This document shows, in pieces, positions 1-11,516 of a DNA stretch of 64,000 nucleotides. Source of the DNA: Ceratodon purpureus (lineage: Eukaryota > Streptophyta > Bryopsida > Pseudoditrichales > Ditrichaceae); contig CM026429.1 in the NCBI GenBank assembly GCA_014871385.1, positions 4,056,083 to 4,120,082 of the forward strand, written 5' to 3'. Within the stretch, counting starts at the first letter, position 1; each line of letters opens with the position of its first letter. Position numbers and translations under genes: made by a program. The notes below the pieces were generated by a model. The model worked only from the letters and a program-made list of their open reading frames with translations. It was not told the DNA's origin and ran no database searches.

Positions 1-3000
1 TTCTCAACAAAAATGCTTTTACAAACAACAACGTCCAGTAACACTTTGCACGACTCTAGCAAATTAGCGAAACATGGTTCGTTTCATAACTCAGACAATT
101 TGAGCATAAAAGACATCACTGCTACAAGTGAGTATAAGCCATTGTCAGTCACCCCATGTCCGACCCTTATTCTGATGTCAAAGTTCATCCCCTTGCAATG
201 CATAATCTATTACTATTGATTCACATTTTACCCAAGTTAACATCGTACTCTTCACGACTCAGGCAATCCAGGAAGAAAAAGACAAGTACGAAACATAAGA
301 ATGGTACCACGTCGCGTCAACAGAAGTACAATGAAACAATATTTCGTGAAGGCTATCACTTCGTGCACCATCGAAATTATCTAGAAAAAACCACCTCTCG
401 ACTTCTTAAAGCCTGCCCTACAAGATGGTACACCAATCAAACTTCCCTTCACAACTCCTCTCATCACCACGATTCGATCAAGGCTCTCCATACTCTCCAT
501 GCCCCCTTATCCTCAACAAAGCAGGAAGGCTCACAACAATCAAGGTCGCCTATTCAGACCTTCAGACTCCCAGAAACATCGACACACATTCCTCACACGT
601 TAATCACCGCCATCTCACACCACCAGCAGACCAGGTGTTCTTCTTCGGTGACGGCTAACTTAACGCTCAGTTAGTTGAGAGACGCGCGTGATCAGGAACA
701 ATATCTACAAGTGCGGCAACTGTTGCATGCGTGGAGTGCACTCACACGAGCAGGCTCACCAGGATGCCATGTGCAGAAACGGCCTGCGATGACGCACCAA
801 TCCACCGGTTTAGTGTACATCGAAGACGTCTGTTGGCAGGGCCTGGAAACAGTCCGGAAACCATCCTGACAGTCCGGAAACAGCAGATTGGTGCGTGGAT
901 TTTGGGGTCCCTCCCGAGATGGCTTCAGCTCTGATTTCGCTCCACAAGCAGTAAACTGTTGGTTGTAACCGCCGGCTCATTTTTTCATGTATGCTGGTTG
1001 ATTTTGCAAATTGTGGGTAAATATTTGGATTCTTTGACTAAAAGATGGTTATGTTTAGTGTTTTGGGAGGAATGTTTGTGATTGGTTCTTTAAAAATGGT
1101 TCTAATAGGTACAAGAAGGGTTTTGACTATTTTGGGGATAAAAAATTTAATATTTTATTTGTTTATGAAATTCTGCATAGTTTTTGTTATACAAGATGTC
1201 TAAGTCATACTAAGATAAAGATATTGTAAGTGAAGAGAAGTCCAATATTTACACAATATTTTTTCATTGAAATAGGCTTTGATTGTCATAAATTTTTAAA
1301 AATTAATTCAATCTACTTTGTGCATTTGTTTAGTATTGGATAGAAGAGTAGGTTGGCTTTTACACTAATTTGAAGATCATCCATCATGCTATTAGATTAA
1401 GATGGAAATTAAGGAATTCAACAAAATCTCTATACTAAAATTTATAGAAGAGATTTATGATAGATAAAAAGCATAAAGAACCACTTCTTTTTTCCAAGAT
1501 TTCTTCTTGTCTTTCAAAAAGTTGAGTCCACAAAAAAATCTTCATTTTATTGTACCATGTTTCTACCATAAAATAATAAATCAAACAAAATTGCATGAAG
1601 TACAAATAAATGTAGCAAGTAGTTAAAGTACCTTTTTCATATTCCATTCTCTTGCATGTGAAAGTCATAGAAGCTTTAAATGCATTACATGCAACATCAA
1701 CTTTAACTGCCATAAAAGTGCATGGTTGAGATAATATAGATTGCTTTGAAAAATCTCAAGAAAAGATAGAATATCATGTAAACTCCCACAATAAACACTT
1801 TTTGCCACTTAAAAACACCGATAAACAATTCCTTCCCATCCATGAAACATAACATGGCGACAATACCTTTGCCATTAGTGTGAAGGTATAAGAGGCAATT
1901 GCGATTCTATGAACCAATTATGTATAAGCACATGTGCAACCGCTCTTGCCACTTTTCACTAGTCTGAGTGGGCCTAAGTTAGCCACGAAACATTATTCGA
2001 CACCTTGATAGAATATAGTCGAGCCCAGATTGCTTTCTGCGACTCATCAAGTGCCACACAACGGTAACGTATACCATTCTAAAGCCTGACTTTACTGCAA
2101 AGATTTCACCACATTATAACACAATAATGTGGAAAACAGCAAGCTCAACAGACTAGCTCTAGATAAATGAGAAGCCCACCCAATTCAACATCCAGAGTCA
2201 GCGCATTAAAGAATTCCGAGAATAATCCAAGCAATGCACACATCACCGGTTGAGTAAATAAATTAGCACGATCATCAGTTTCATCACAAAGTGAGCTGAT
2301 ACCAGTATTATCAAGCACGAACTTGGCATGCAAAATGAACTCACACAGGTTGTAAATTGAGAACTAAAACAGTCACTCACTAGATTAAAACTACGTGGAG
2401 CACAAAAGCTCAAGATCTCTTTATACGGTGTTCAAAAGATTGCAGCTACACCGCCATCCAGATGGGTCAGGAGTTGATGGAAATTACCGTTAGTTCAAAT
2501 CTCTGTAGTGTACCTCCCAACTAAATAGATGTACAATACAAAGTGTCAACTGTGTCTAGATATTTGAGACTCAGATCCTGCTATGATGAGTCAATGCTTG
2601 AACCCTCTTTCTGAGACAGACTACAGCAAATGCAGCGTACCGTTTCGTAAGAGCCGACATATGCAAAGTTTTCCAAGACAGAGTTGTACATAAATACAAT
2701 AGGATTTGGAAAAATAAACTGCGAGTTCTTTAGTGAATAAGGTGGTGTGGTCACACGCACCTGGGAGATGGTAACAAAGCTCAAGTAGACTTTCAGGGCG
2801 AAGCAGCAGCAGCCGAGACACATAATCCATGAGTCTTGTCTTCTCGGTTCTGCAAGAACTAAATGAATCCCAATGCGTCAGTACATTTCTACCTCGATGC
2901 ACTTCCGAGTACACGGATCACAAGGAGATGCGATCAAAGAAGATGCTGAGCTTCCACATCACGTCCACATTAAGACTAGCAGAACCAGGGATGAGTAGCG

Positions 3001-3345
3001 AAGAAGTTCAGTTATCACGGAGTAAAAACAATGCGAGTGTTTTGGACTTTCATGACTTTCAAGTAAAGAGACCGGAACAAAAAGCAAGAAAGTTCCATCC
3101 TGCAAGAATGCTACGCTTGTGCTATCTAATATTTCACTGATATCCTGGCCCGAATCAGGGACGTGAGGATTGATCTTTCTAATGATCTTCTATTGGTGGC
3201 TAGACCCTAATCATCCGGCAACAAGGTATCATACAAGCAATCCTCATGAGCCAGCCGACTGTAGCAGACTGGATTCACTCTACTAGCACCTGAGGATTGA
3301 ACGAACTTAGCGCCATGTCTTCTTCTCTAGCTCTTCGGAGTACTA
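1..3345. other. Intergenic, no confident gene
   Basis: No open frame here has a recognisable domain or a set of exons whose phases close. The first 900 bases are C-rich on the plus strand and hold two copies of a short motif (acagtccggaaac) near 848-886. From about 950 to 2100 the sequence is AT-rich. Between about 2145 and 2914 the minus strand has some short frames that could be exons (for example a frame ending at a GTGCGTG donor at 2761), but I could not join them into a gene. Confidence 0.5.
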
Positions 3346-4866
3346 TCAATACATGTATCGCACGCTACTGAGTGTTTTCAGGCTCTCCAATTCTTCGCCC
3401 ATGGCGATGCCGGGCTCAATGTAGCACAGCTGGTACTCAGCTTGGTTCAGCGAGTGCATCCCTCGCTTGACGAGCTCCTCCCACCCCTGCTTTCTCTGGA
3501 GAGACCTGATAATATCGAGCGTTCTCTGCGAGGGATCCAACACGATCAAGTAGTCCTCCTCTTTGTTAGAGCCTTCCTTCTTGCACCGCTCGATTCCGAC
3601 GATGGTTCGCGAGTGGCCACGATGCTGGAAGTAGAGCGGGGAGCGGTTGCTGAAAGTGATGGATTGCTGGTCGCCGGGACCGCTCTCGGCAGAGAAGTAG
3701 TTCCAGATCCAGTTGGTCATGTACTTGTGGTTCAGATCTACGTCGGTAGGGTAGACTCCGCCACCTCCTCCGGCGGTGAAATCATCGTTCCGCTGCTCCC
3801 CAGTTATGTTTCTCGAATCACCGTTGTGGATTACTCCCTTGTGGGGGGAGGAGTGCAGGCGGTGTGAAAATCCACAGTTGTTGCGCTCCTCAACACATGT
3901 GGCACATAAGTTAGGGTTCTCCGGGCATGGTCGTAGATAGTGGAGCTCCTCTCTTTCATCAGCGACGATGACAGGAGCAACCTCAGGGGTGTTGTGTTCA
4001 GGAGAAAGATTGTCAGCGGACGGAAGTTCACTAGACTGGTCTGAAACTGTCATCCGGCCAAAATTGCCGGAGAGCTCGTCCGAGGCACCTGGGTCACTGC
4101 CTTTCTCCGTATCGGAGCCACCCTTGCCTCGCATCCCGTCCATCCCGCGCTTGCTACTTGCGGTGCGGAAGTCTATAATGCGAGCCCGGATGCCGAAGGA
4201 CCGCAGCAATGCGGCACACTCCGTGGTTCCAATCCACTTGTGCGTGCCTGTGATTTTCCAGTCGAAGTAGTCAGCTCCCAACACATCAAACCCCTTGAGC
4301 CACGCAATCTCCAGCCATTGCTGCATAGCAGGAATGTCTGGAACAAACCCAGCTCCACCGAAGAGAACATCTCTCACCTCTGGATTCTGGGCAAGCATGT
4401 ACGACGACAACATCTGGATGTTGCGCCATCCGCATCCCCACCCGAGATCTTCCTCAAGCCTGCTCTCGAAGTGTTCAATGTAACCCGAGAGAGCCACGAT
4501 AGAAGACCGTCGGCCGTCTGTATCCAAACACTTCTGCAATAAGTCCATCAATTGCCCGTCCACCACATCAAGCACAGACGCTTCGCGAATTTGCGACAAG
4601 ATCAAGCTCTTGATGGCATCGTCGACGTTCAGTCTTTGCAAAGCATCCTTGTTGCGCTGCCGCCTCCCTGGTCCCTCTCCTTGGTCCTGCTCCTGGTGAC
4701 CAAACTGCAGATCAGGGTCGTTACCATCCATCCCTCCTTTCACTGCCTCAGTGGTATCATCCGAGCCGGAAGTGCCGGAAGAGCCGGACGAGCCTTCCTC
4801 TGTGTCGTCAAGGCTCCACCCCGTGCGCTCAACCCGGTCTAGGGCTTTCTGCAGAAGTAGAGACAT
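3346..4866 (-). CDS. Peptidase family C78 protein (UFSP/ZUFSP-like), single exon
   Basis: This 506-residue intronless frame is a papain-fold cysteine peptidase of family C78, whose members release UFM1 or cut Lys63-linked ubiquitin chains (family knowledge). The sequence shows the nucleophile motif GWGCGWRN with Cys near residue 145, the His motif GHSRTIVGIE near 418 and the Asp motif LDPS near 444, so the triad looks intact. Residues 20-75 are a low-complexity Ser/Gly/acidic linker. An extra segment between Cys and His (about 240-370) is poorly ordered and contains a CPENPNLCATCVEERNNCGF stretch, which might bind zinc. The first ATG of the frame is at 4866; the frame is open further upstream to 4959 but without an ATG, so an upstream exon is possible though not needed. 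The ZUFSP-like assignment rather than UFSP1/2 is tentative because no N-terminal C2H2 finger is seen. Confidence 0.85.
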   Translation of the reverse strand: MSLLLQKALDRVERTGWSLDDTEEGSSGSSGTSGSDDTTEAVKGGMDGNDPDLQFGHQEQDQGEGPGRRQRNKDALQRLNVDDAIKSLILSQIREASVLDVVDGQLMDLLQKCLDTDGRRSSIVALSGYIEHFESRLEEDLGWGCGWRNIQMLSSYMLAQNPEVRDVLFGGAGFVPDIPAMQQWLEIAWLKGFDVLGADYFDWKITGTHKWIGTTECAALLRSFGIRARIIDFRTASSKRGMDGMRGKGGSDTEKGSDPGASDELSGNFGRMTVSDQSSELPSADNLSPEHNTPEVAPVIVADEREELHYLRPCPENPNLCATCVEERNNCGFSHRLHSSPHKGVIHNGDSRNITGEQRNDDFTAGGGGGVYPTDVDLNHKYMTNWIWNYFSAESGPGDQQSITFSNRSPLYFQHRGHSRTIVGIERCKKEGSNKEEDYLIVLDPSQRTLDIIRSLQRKQGWEELVKRGMHSLNQAEYQLCYIEPGIAMGEELESLKTLSSVRYMY

Positions 4867-6513
4867 TCCGCTTCCAACGACACCTCTACTTGCCCAGCAG
4901 TAAACTTCATGAACACAAGACACGGAAGCCAATCCCTCCTCGAAACTGCCCAACCTCACAAACTAAAAATGCCCATTTCCAGCCCACTCGGTCACAGAAA
5001 CCTCAAGCTAGCTGTTCTCAAGCTGCAAACAACCTCCCTGTGATACCAAACGAACCATCATCAACTCATCCCCCACTCCAAAAACAAAACCAAGTCCAGA
5101 ACCACATCAAGCACAGAAAAATCCAGCTCCCCGGTTCAATCCCCAAAACCACATAACAAAACTCCCAACAAGACAAGAGCTAGAACTCCGCACACCACAA
5201 TTCACCACATGAAAAACTCACCTTGTACTCCAAAACCACACTTTGGCGGTGCACAGCACCTCACCGTCACCGCCACCGCCACAGCCACCACCTCCAAGCA
5301 ATCACAGAAAGCCCATCAACTCATCCATACCACACAACGAGGACAATCAAACCAGTGAGCCAGCTTCCGAGACAAACACAAAACCTCACAACCGCATCAA
5401 ACACACCCTAAAGTAGACACAAACAACAACAACCATGATCTGGTTGCAACCGCGCATTAAACCCCAAATCCAATATCACTGTGCGCCCCAGTGCCTCCAC
5501 ATTTCCCAGTCTAAACTAGGCCTACCCCATGGCCATGGCCTCTTCCCCCTTACAAGGATCTCCTATCCCCACCTACCGGTATATGTGCAAGGTGTCACCT
5601 TCATATTGCACCTCTCAGTTTTACTCATCATTGCTCCTCTACACTCTACACTTGCTCTAAAAATCACTCATTGTGTGTATGATTTTGAGGGTTAGATGTT
5701 GGATAAGGTGTTGTTGGGTTCGTCTTTGGAAGCTTGTCGTTTTGATACCAAACTCAAGACTTGAGGTTGTGTATTGAGTGTGGGGTAACTAAAAAGGTGT
5801 TGAGTAGTGAGGGGAGAAAACCTAGTTTTTGGATGCTTGTAGGTAGTTAATTGGGTAAGGTTAAAAGATGAGCTTGTGCTCCTTGGAAAGCTATTCAGAG
5901 GTAGTAGAAGATAGAGTGATCATGTGCTTCATTTGGTGAAGAAATGATCAAGATATTGAAGGTTGAAATATAAGTACTTGAGTACTTTATTTTGTTAGTG
6001 TGTAGAAAGAGTGATTTTAGGATAAGAGCTAGAAGCCTCTAGACCCAGAACTTCTGTTAAGAAATTTCGACATTTGCTGCATCCTCATGGCACGTCTCCA
6101 TCTGCTCACAGGTACTTCAGAATTTACTCCCAGGACTCCTCAAGAGAGGTTCCAGGGAAATATTTGTTATTTTTGGAGAGATACAGTAGACTAGGTACAT
6201 GAGTGCGGTCAACTGGGAATAAACTACGCTGAATGAAGAATGAAACGATATTTCCCAACAGACAGCGAACTAAGTAAAGAACACTTCCTTACTTTCTTCC
6301 TCAGATTACCTCTGTCGACTATTAAGCAAAATCTCAACTCAGGTTGTCACAAATTTACCTGCCTAGGGGTGTCAGCAGGGATGTTAGTTGCCGGGGTATA
6401 GTGCTTGGAGTCAATACCCAACATCAGTATTCAGATGTTTAAGATTCGTAATTTGAGATTGAAGTTGCATAATGATGCAACAATCGCAAGTATGTGAATT
6501 TATTCAAAGGTCT
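4867..6513. other. Intergenic and 5' region of the C78 peptidase gene
   Basis: The stretch from 4867 to about 5560 is C/A-rich on the plus strand, which on the minus strand is the pyrimidine/GT-rich look of a plant 5' untranslated region and promoter. The rest is AT-rich spacer plus the 3' untranslated region of the next minus-strand gene. I see no coding exon. Confidence 0.5.
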
Positions 6514-8719
6514 TCAGCTGAGGAGATGTTCCTCTTTGGCAGGAGGCAGCCTTGTCAACCACTCAAGTGCAAGTGGATCGCCAGCGTCAGCTGCCTTGTC
6601 AAAGTGGTATCGAGCAGCCTCACTAAGCTCCAGTGGTTGCTCACTATCCTTCTGTGCTGATCCTTCCCTAAGCTCCATTGACTGCTCGCTAATACGATCG
6701 TCCTCATCCTTCTCTGCTGACTCCAGTTCTTCCCAATCCGCACCTAAAAGCATCATGAATCGTAAATACAGATACCAAAACATGAACATTCCTGCTGTCT
6801 AAAAGAAAGCAAGTAAGACGAATAACACATAACCGCAATGCTGTGCATCAGTTTGTGAGTTGAACTCAAGCAATAGGGATGGATCGATTGTGTACCTTTG
6901 CTAACGAGTGATGCGTACACCGTAGATGCAGGTATGTGCCCCTGCCAACAGAAAACATGTCCAAGGAAAAGCTTAGAACCTTTCCTACACCATTGCACCC
7001 CAAGATGCACATACCAAAGCTGCAAATGCAGATACTAAGCCAAAGGTATGTCTATTCGATTTTTCAGCACATTTTTAACATAACGTGACAAATGACAGCA
7101 AAGCTTCTCAGAGAGGTGCACGTAAAAGACCAACAGAAATCGACATACCTGATCAGCAGCTTTGCGGAAGCACCAGGCAGCTGCTTGAGGGTCTCGACGG
7201 ACATGTCTCCCAGAAAGATACATCGCCCCAACCAGAAACAGGGCTCCAGCATGTTTCTGGATCACTCAAACAGAAATGGGCGATCACATCACACTCTTCA
7301 CCTCGGACCATTACTCGCAAAATCACGGTAACCAAGTTGGGCGATACAAGTGTCCTGAATTTGTAATGAACAGATGAAGGCTTACCTGACAAGCGGCTGA
7401 TTCCAAATACTTGAATATCCTTTCATCCATTGCGTCCTCATCGCCTAGTAGCGCAGCCTGAAGATCATAACTCGTCCAAGGACTTAGCAAAGTAGGACAA
7501 TTCCAAATCCACAAAGAGAAAGAAACAGAACAAAGTCTGGAATAAGCTGGAGAATTTAAAATGCCGATGAAAAGGATGATCACAGAGTGAAGAGCTAAGC
7601 TTAGAGCATTCAAAGTCAGAAAATGGGTGCATAGGTATAGCTATCAAATTCTTGGGCAAAAACATGCGACTGTCTCAAGAATTATAAAGTATAGGGTTTC
7701 GAGCAACATGTAGCACCTCTGATCGGATGCGACATGCGAGCTCGTATTGGGCATCAGCGAGTCCGGCATCAGCAGCTGTTTCCAACAAGTTCGCCCCACT
7801 GCATAACCAGATTCATGATAAGCAACGACCATGCGAAGGACCTATGTAACTACCGACCATGTAGGAGGAGACACAGACTGAAGAAGTACAGAAAGAGTAC
7901 ATTCATAACATTAAACTTAACTCCAACGGTTCATCAAATGATGAAATGTGAAGTAGGTTGATCAATCCACAGCAGGACTACCTTCTCAAACAGGCTCCTG
8001 GAATGTTGTAATAGAGGTGAAGGCGGGCCAGCCATAACATGGCTACCGCATTGTCCTGCTCAACCTCCAAAGTGAGCTCGAAATTCTCCTTAGCTGTCTG
8101 CACCAGTGCACACCACCAAACCCTAGAACGTGAGCGCCCTCAACTATACGTTCAGCATGCGCTTTCTCTGATGATAGAGGAAAGAAATCAGGACCTAAAT
8201 TGAGAGCCTTTTTGCAGAGGCCGTGGTTGTGCCTACTTGCAATCGTTTGGGACATACGGAAGGAGTACAAGACATGCTCAGCCATATTGTCAGCAAATCA
8301 AAGCTTGCTCAAAAGGACTATTCACACAGAGCCTGAGTATTTTTCTTACGAAAAGCGAGAAGGCCGAATTTGAAATCCTATACCTTGAGCAATGGCCTGA
8401 GACGAATGTCATTGAAATCAGTAAACGGCGACAGCCGATCAACTTCAGCAATTGCCGTTAATCCTTTCCCCATGAACTCTCGCACATCCGGTGTAGTACT
8501 GCATTGCCGGCTCTGATTTGCAAGCACACCACCAATGCAGGCATCAGGAATTGGGTTACCTATTAATTCAGGCCTTGAGAAGTAAAATAGTGGAATTGTT
8601 CAGTCTCTGGAAACACGGCGATAAGATGGCATAAATTGACAAAGCCTTACCGGAGCAAAGGAATTGGAGAGGACAGGAACGAAACGCTTCTGGAGCTGCA
8701 CCAACCTCCGGCCCCACAT
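6514..8719 (-). CDS. Sel1/TPR-like repeat protein, likely mitochondrial, 8 exons
   Basis: Exons on the minus strand are 8651-8719, 8384-8512, 7982-8097, 7717-7798, 7386-7457, 7149-7256, 6896-6941 and 6514-6743; all junctions are GT-AG, the phases close, and the sum is 852 nt (283 residues plus stop). The N-terminus ([19 protein letters not shown]) is rich in Arg and has no acidic residue for about 30 positions, as in a mitochondrial presequence. The body holds helical-pair repeats of the Sel1 type: [11 protein letters not shown] near 182-192, [20 protein letters not shown] near 106-126 and [18 protein letters not shown] near 255-272. Sel1 repeats are protein-binding scaffolds. No enzyme domain is visible. 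The specific partner and role are unknown. It is divergent from the plus-strand gene that begins at 11517. Confidence 0.82.
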
Positions 8720-8969
8720 GGTTGTACGAAATTCGCTTCCAACAAACGTCCCCTCGCCAGCGTATCTTCCCCGTTTCCTGTAAAATGGCTAAATCTTTGC
8801 GTCCTCCATAACCCAGCTCACAAGGGTAAAAAAGTTCCTCCAAATCCTTGACCTAAATACTAAAAATGTGCAAACGCTACACCCAGAGCTCTTCTAGCGT
8901 CTGAGATTGAATTGCGACGAAATGGGCACCCGACGAACAGCAGTTTGAAACAGAGCACGCATGCAGACT

Positions 8970-8978
8970 AAACCCTAA
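8970..8978. promoter_or_regulatory. Telo-box motif
   Basis: AAACCCTAA lies about 250 bases upstream of the Sel1-like start codon. Telo-boxes of this sequence occur in many plant promoters of housekeeping and translation-related genes (established knowledge). Placement fits, but a 9-mer can occur by chance. Confidence 0.3.
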
Positions 8979-11332
8979 ACCCCACAAGCAAATTCACTCA
9001 GAACAACCGAGCAATTGGGCACGCGCGGCCTGCAACCTTGTAAGGCAACCTCGAATTCACATTCCGCAGGATAAAGCAGCTAATCACGGCCCAAAAACAT
9101 ACACCCCTAGCCCTAAAAATTTTGAAAATCCAAACCCAGTTGCGAGCCTAAGCTAAGAATTGCTCCACCTCCGTAAAAGAGTGCATGTACTGTACATAAC
9201 ACCACCAATGGTACTTCCCAAAGCTCCCAATGAACCCAATCGAACAAATCCGACTCCGTGTGCTCCACAGCACCACACCACCCGGCAACGATTCAGGAGA
9301 GTTCAAGCGCTTCTGACGAGCATAACCTATCGTTCATCACCTTGCAACTCTCGGACAGAACGACCGCTCCACCGCTGACATACTCCCATAGTCACCAGAT
9401 TGCCAAAAACTGCCAAACTCGGAACATGAATCACTAATCAATGTCGCAATGATCTCACTCCACACGGTCTACTCTAAGTCACTCACAATAATCCACAGCA
9501 ACTTACTCTATGCAAAACTGATCAAATAACCACAAAATCCATGTCACAAAATACATCTACACATCCGTAAATTACGGAGCAACATCAGGTGATGCCCAAA
9601 TTGCAATAAAATCCAAACACTGCATCAGCAACCGCCTTTGCAGATTCTCACATTTGGTTCCTGTAATTGAAACTTCACATGAAACCCATGAGCCTGGGTG
9701 CCCAAGTACAGCTCCTATTCAAAAAATCTTCATGATTGAAAACCTAGCCCTGGAATTTGAGAGATCATGATTCATGCACACCAGGTAAGTTAATGACCCT
9801 CGACATGTTACGTAACTTTAACCGAACAGGAGGTGATCATCATCTCGGTGAAATTCAATTGACATGCAGAGAGTGGCAGGCAAACAACGCATGCACTGGA
9901 AGAATGTGAGCAAAAGGATTATAAAACTAAGTAACAGTTCCCAGGCAGCTCTGCTACATGGAATAGACGGACATGAGTGGCGAGATATGTCACGCTATAA
10001 GTGCAACTCCTGCATTATTCAATAAATATTCATCATGATTCATGTGTCTGTACCATGTCACAAGATGTCGTCCGCTTTACGGTACACATCTGGCTTGAAT
10101 CCGCTGCCGCTTTGCGGGTCTTTGAAGCCTGATCCAGAGATGAAATGGCAGCCCTGTTTGCGTCAAAATCTGGAGCACAGAGTACGGTTACCCCTCACAT
10201 CACCTGACTGTAGTTTCTGGTTCGTCAGATTGCAGCACAATAAAAAAAACCTATAAAAACTATTATTACAGTGTCCAAGCTACTACTATTGTTGGCACCC
10301 CATCTTTCCTTTTGTTCTCGAACTAGATTCTTGGAAGGCATTAATACTGCTCCTCCGAAACTCCGGGGTGACGAGGTCAGTTCAATCCGGAGGATGATTC
10401 TCTCCACGAAGACAGTTAGGAGACTGTTCCAAGGCTGGAATCTCTCGATCACAAACCAAGAATAAAGAAAAAACTAAAACAAAAATATTCATCACTTCAT
10501 CGACATGCACCGGAACATGTGAATCCATTTCCAAGCCACGTAATCGGTAGATACCAATTCCAATAAAATAGTTTCTCAATCATGTTGCGGAAAATTTAAC
10601 GATGTCACTCACTCACTCTTTCTCCGAAGCGCATCTACCGCATCTCGCAAGTACAGACACAGTGAGCGCCTTGAATCTTCCTACGATTATTAATAAAAAC
10701 TCATTCACTCAGTTCAGGCTCCCTCGCTTCAACCCACACTTTTCTTTGCACGTTATGTTGACGTCCTCTTGACGAGCGCATGATCATGCCAAGAGAGACC
10801 TACGGAAGCAGCTGGTTATCGATCAGTGCCTTAAGTGCATGTGCAGGACCGCCATCGCCACTTCCCTTGCTGAGCAGGTAACATCCTCCTCCTCAACATC
10901 CTCCTCATCATCATCATCATCATCATCGCAACATAGCCCGGCTCAAGGGGCTCCGGAGGCGTGGAGTGAAGGCTCCGCAACGTTGCGAGAGAGTGGGTCG
11001 ATGCACAGTGGCTAGTACAGCAGCATAAAGAATATTTCTTTTCGTGGCAGAGAATTGCGGGGGCTTGAACAGGTGGTGTGAAGCAATCGTTCGGTGCAGC
11101 GCCCAATTGCCTGCCACTTCCTCCGTGCAGGCCACTCATCTTCTGCAACAACCTTTTGTCGCGCTTGCTTTTGCTGAGGTTAGTCAGGGAAGGACAAGGA
11201 CATACACATACACATACACACATATGCCCTCTTCTTGTTCTGTAGTTTCGGCACTGGTCTTGAAGGTTAGGGTATCTTGTGGAGTTTCGTGTCTTGGTTT
11301 TTTGATGCGTTGGGTTTTGTAGGGTTGGTTGG

Positions 11333-11358
11333 AGGTGGAGGTGGAGGTGGAGGTGTTT
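11333..11358 (+). repeat. GGAGGT tandem hexamer run
   Basis: About four copies of GGAGGT lie in the GT-rich 5' region just upstream of the gene at 11517, probably in its 5' untranslated region or promoter. Confidence 0.6.
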
Positions 11359-11516
11359 GTGTTGGTTAGGTTGGTTGTGAAGGGTTGGATGGTGGTGTGG
11401 GGAGGGTTTTGCAGGTTTTGATGGTTGCTGCAAGTTTGGGGTGAGGGGAGGAATTAGTGGAGTGAGTTGGGGGGAGTGTGGGTTGGTTGTTGGTTGAGAA
11501 GTGTGGGTTTGGAGCA

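Larger units (their letters stand above)
8720..11516. other. Intergenic between two divergent genes
   Basis: This long spacer holds the promoters of the Sel1-like gene (minus) and the gene at 11517 (plus). It contains simple repeats: a CAT run near 10906-10928, a CATACA-type run near 11203-11224 and a GGAGGT run near 11333-11358. Frames read on the minus strand at 10831-11517 are the low-complexity complement of the GT-rich 5' region and are not convincing genes. Confidence 0.5.

Noticed and set aside
8043..8285. Minus-strand frame starting MAEHVLYSF as a Sel1-gene exon
   Set aside because: It would need a 32-base intron or a frame break; skipping it joins exons 2 and 3 of that gene in phase.
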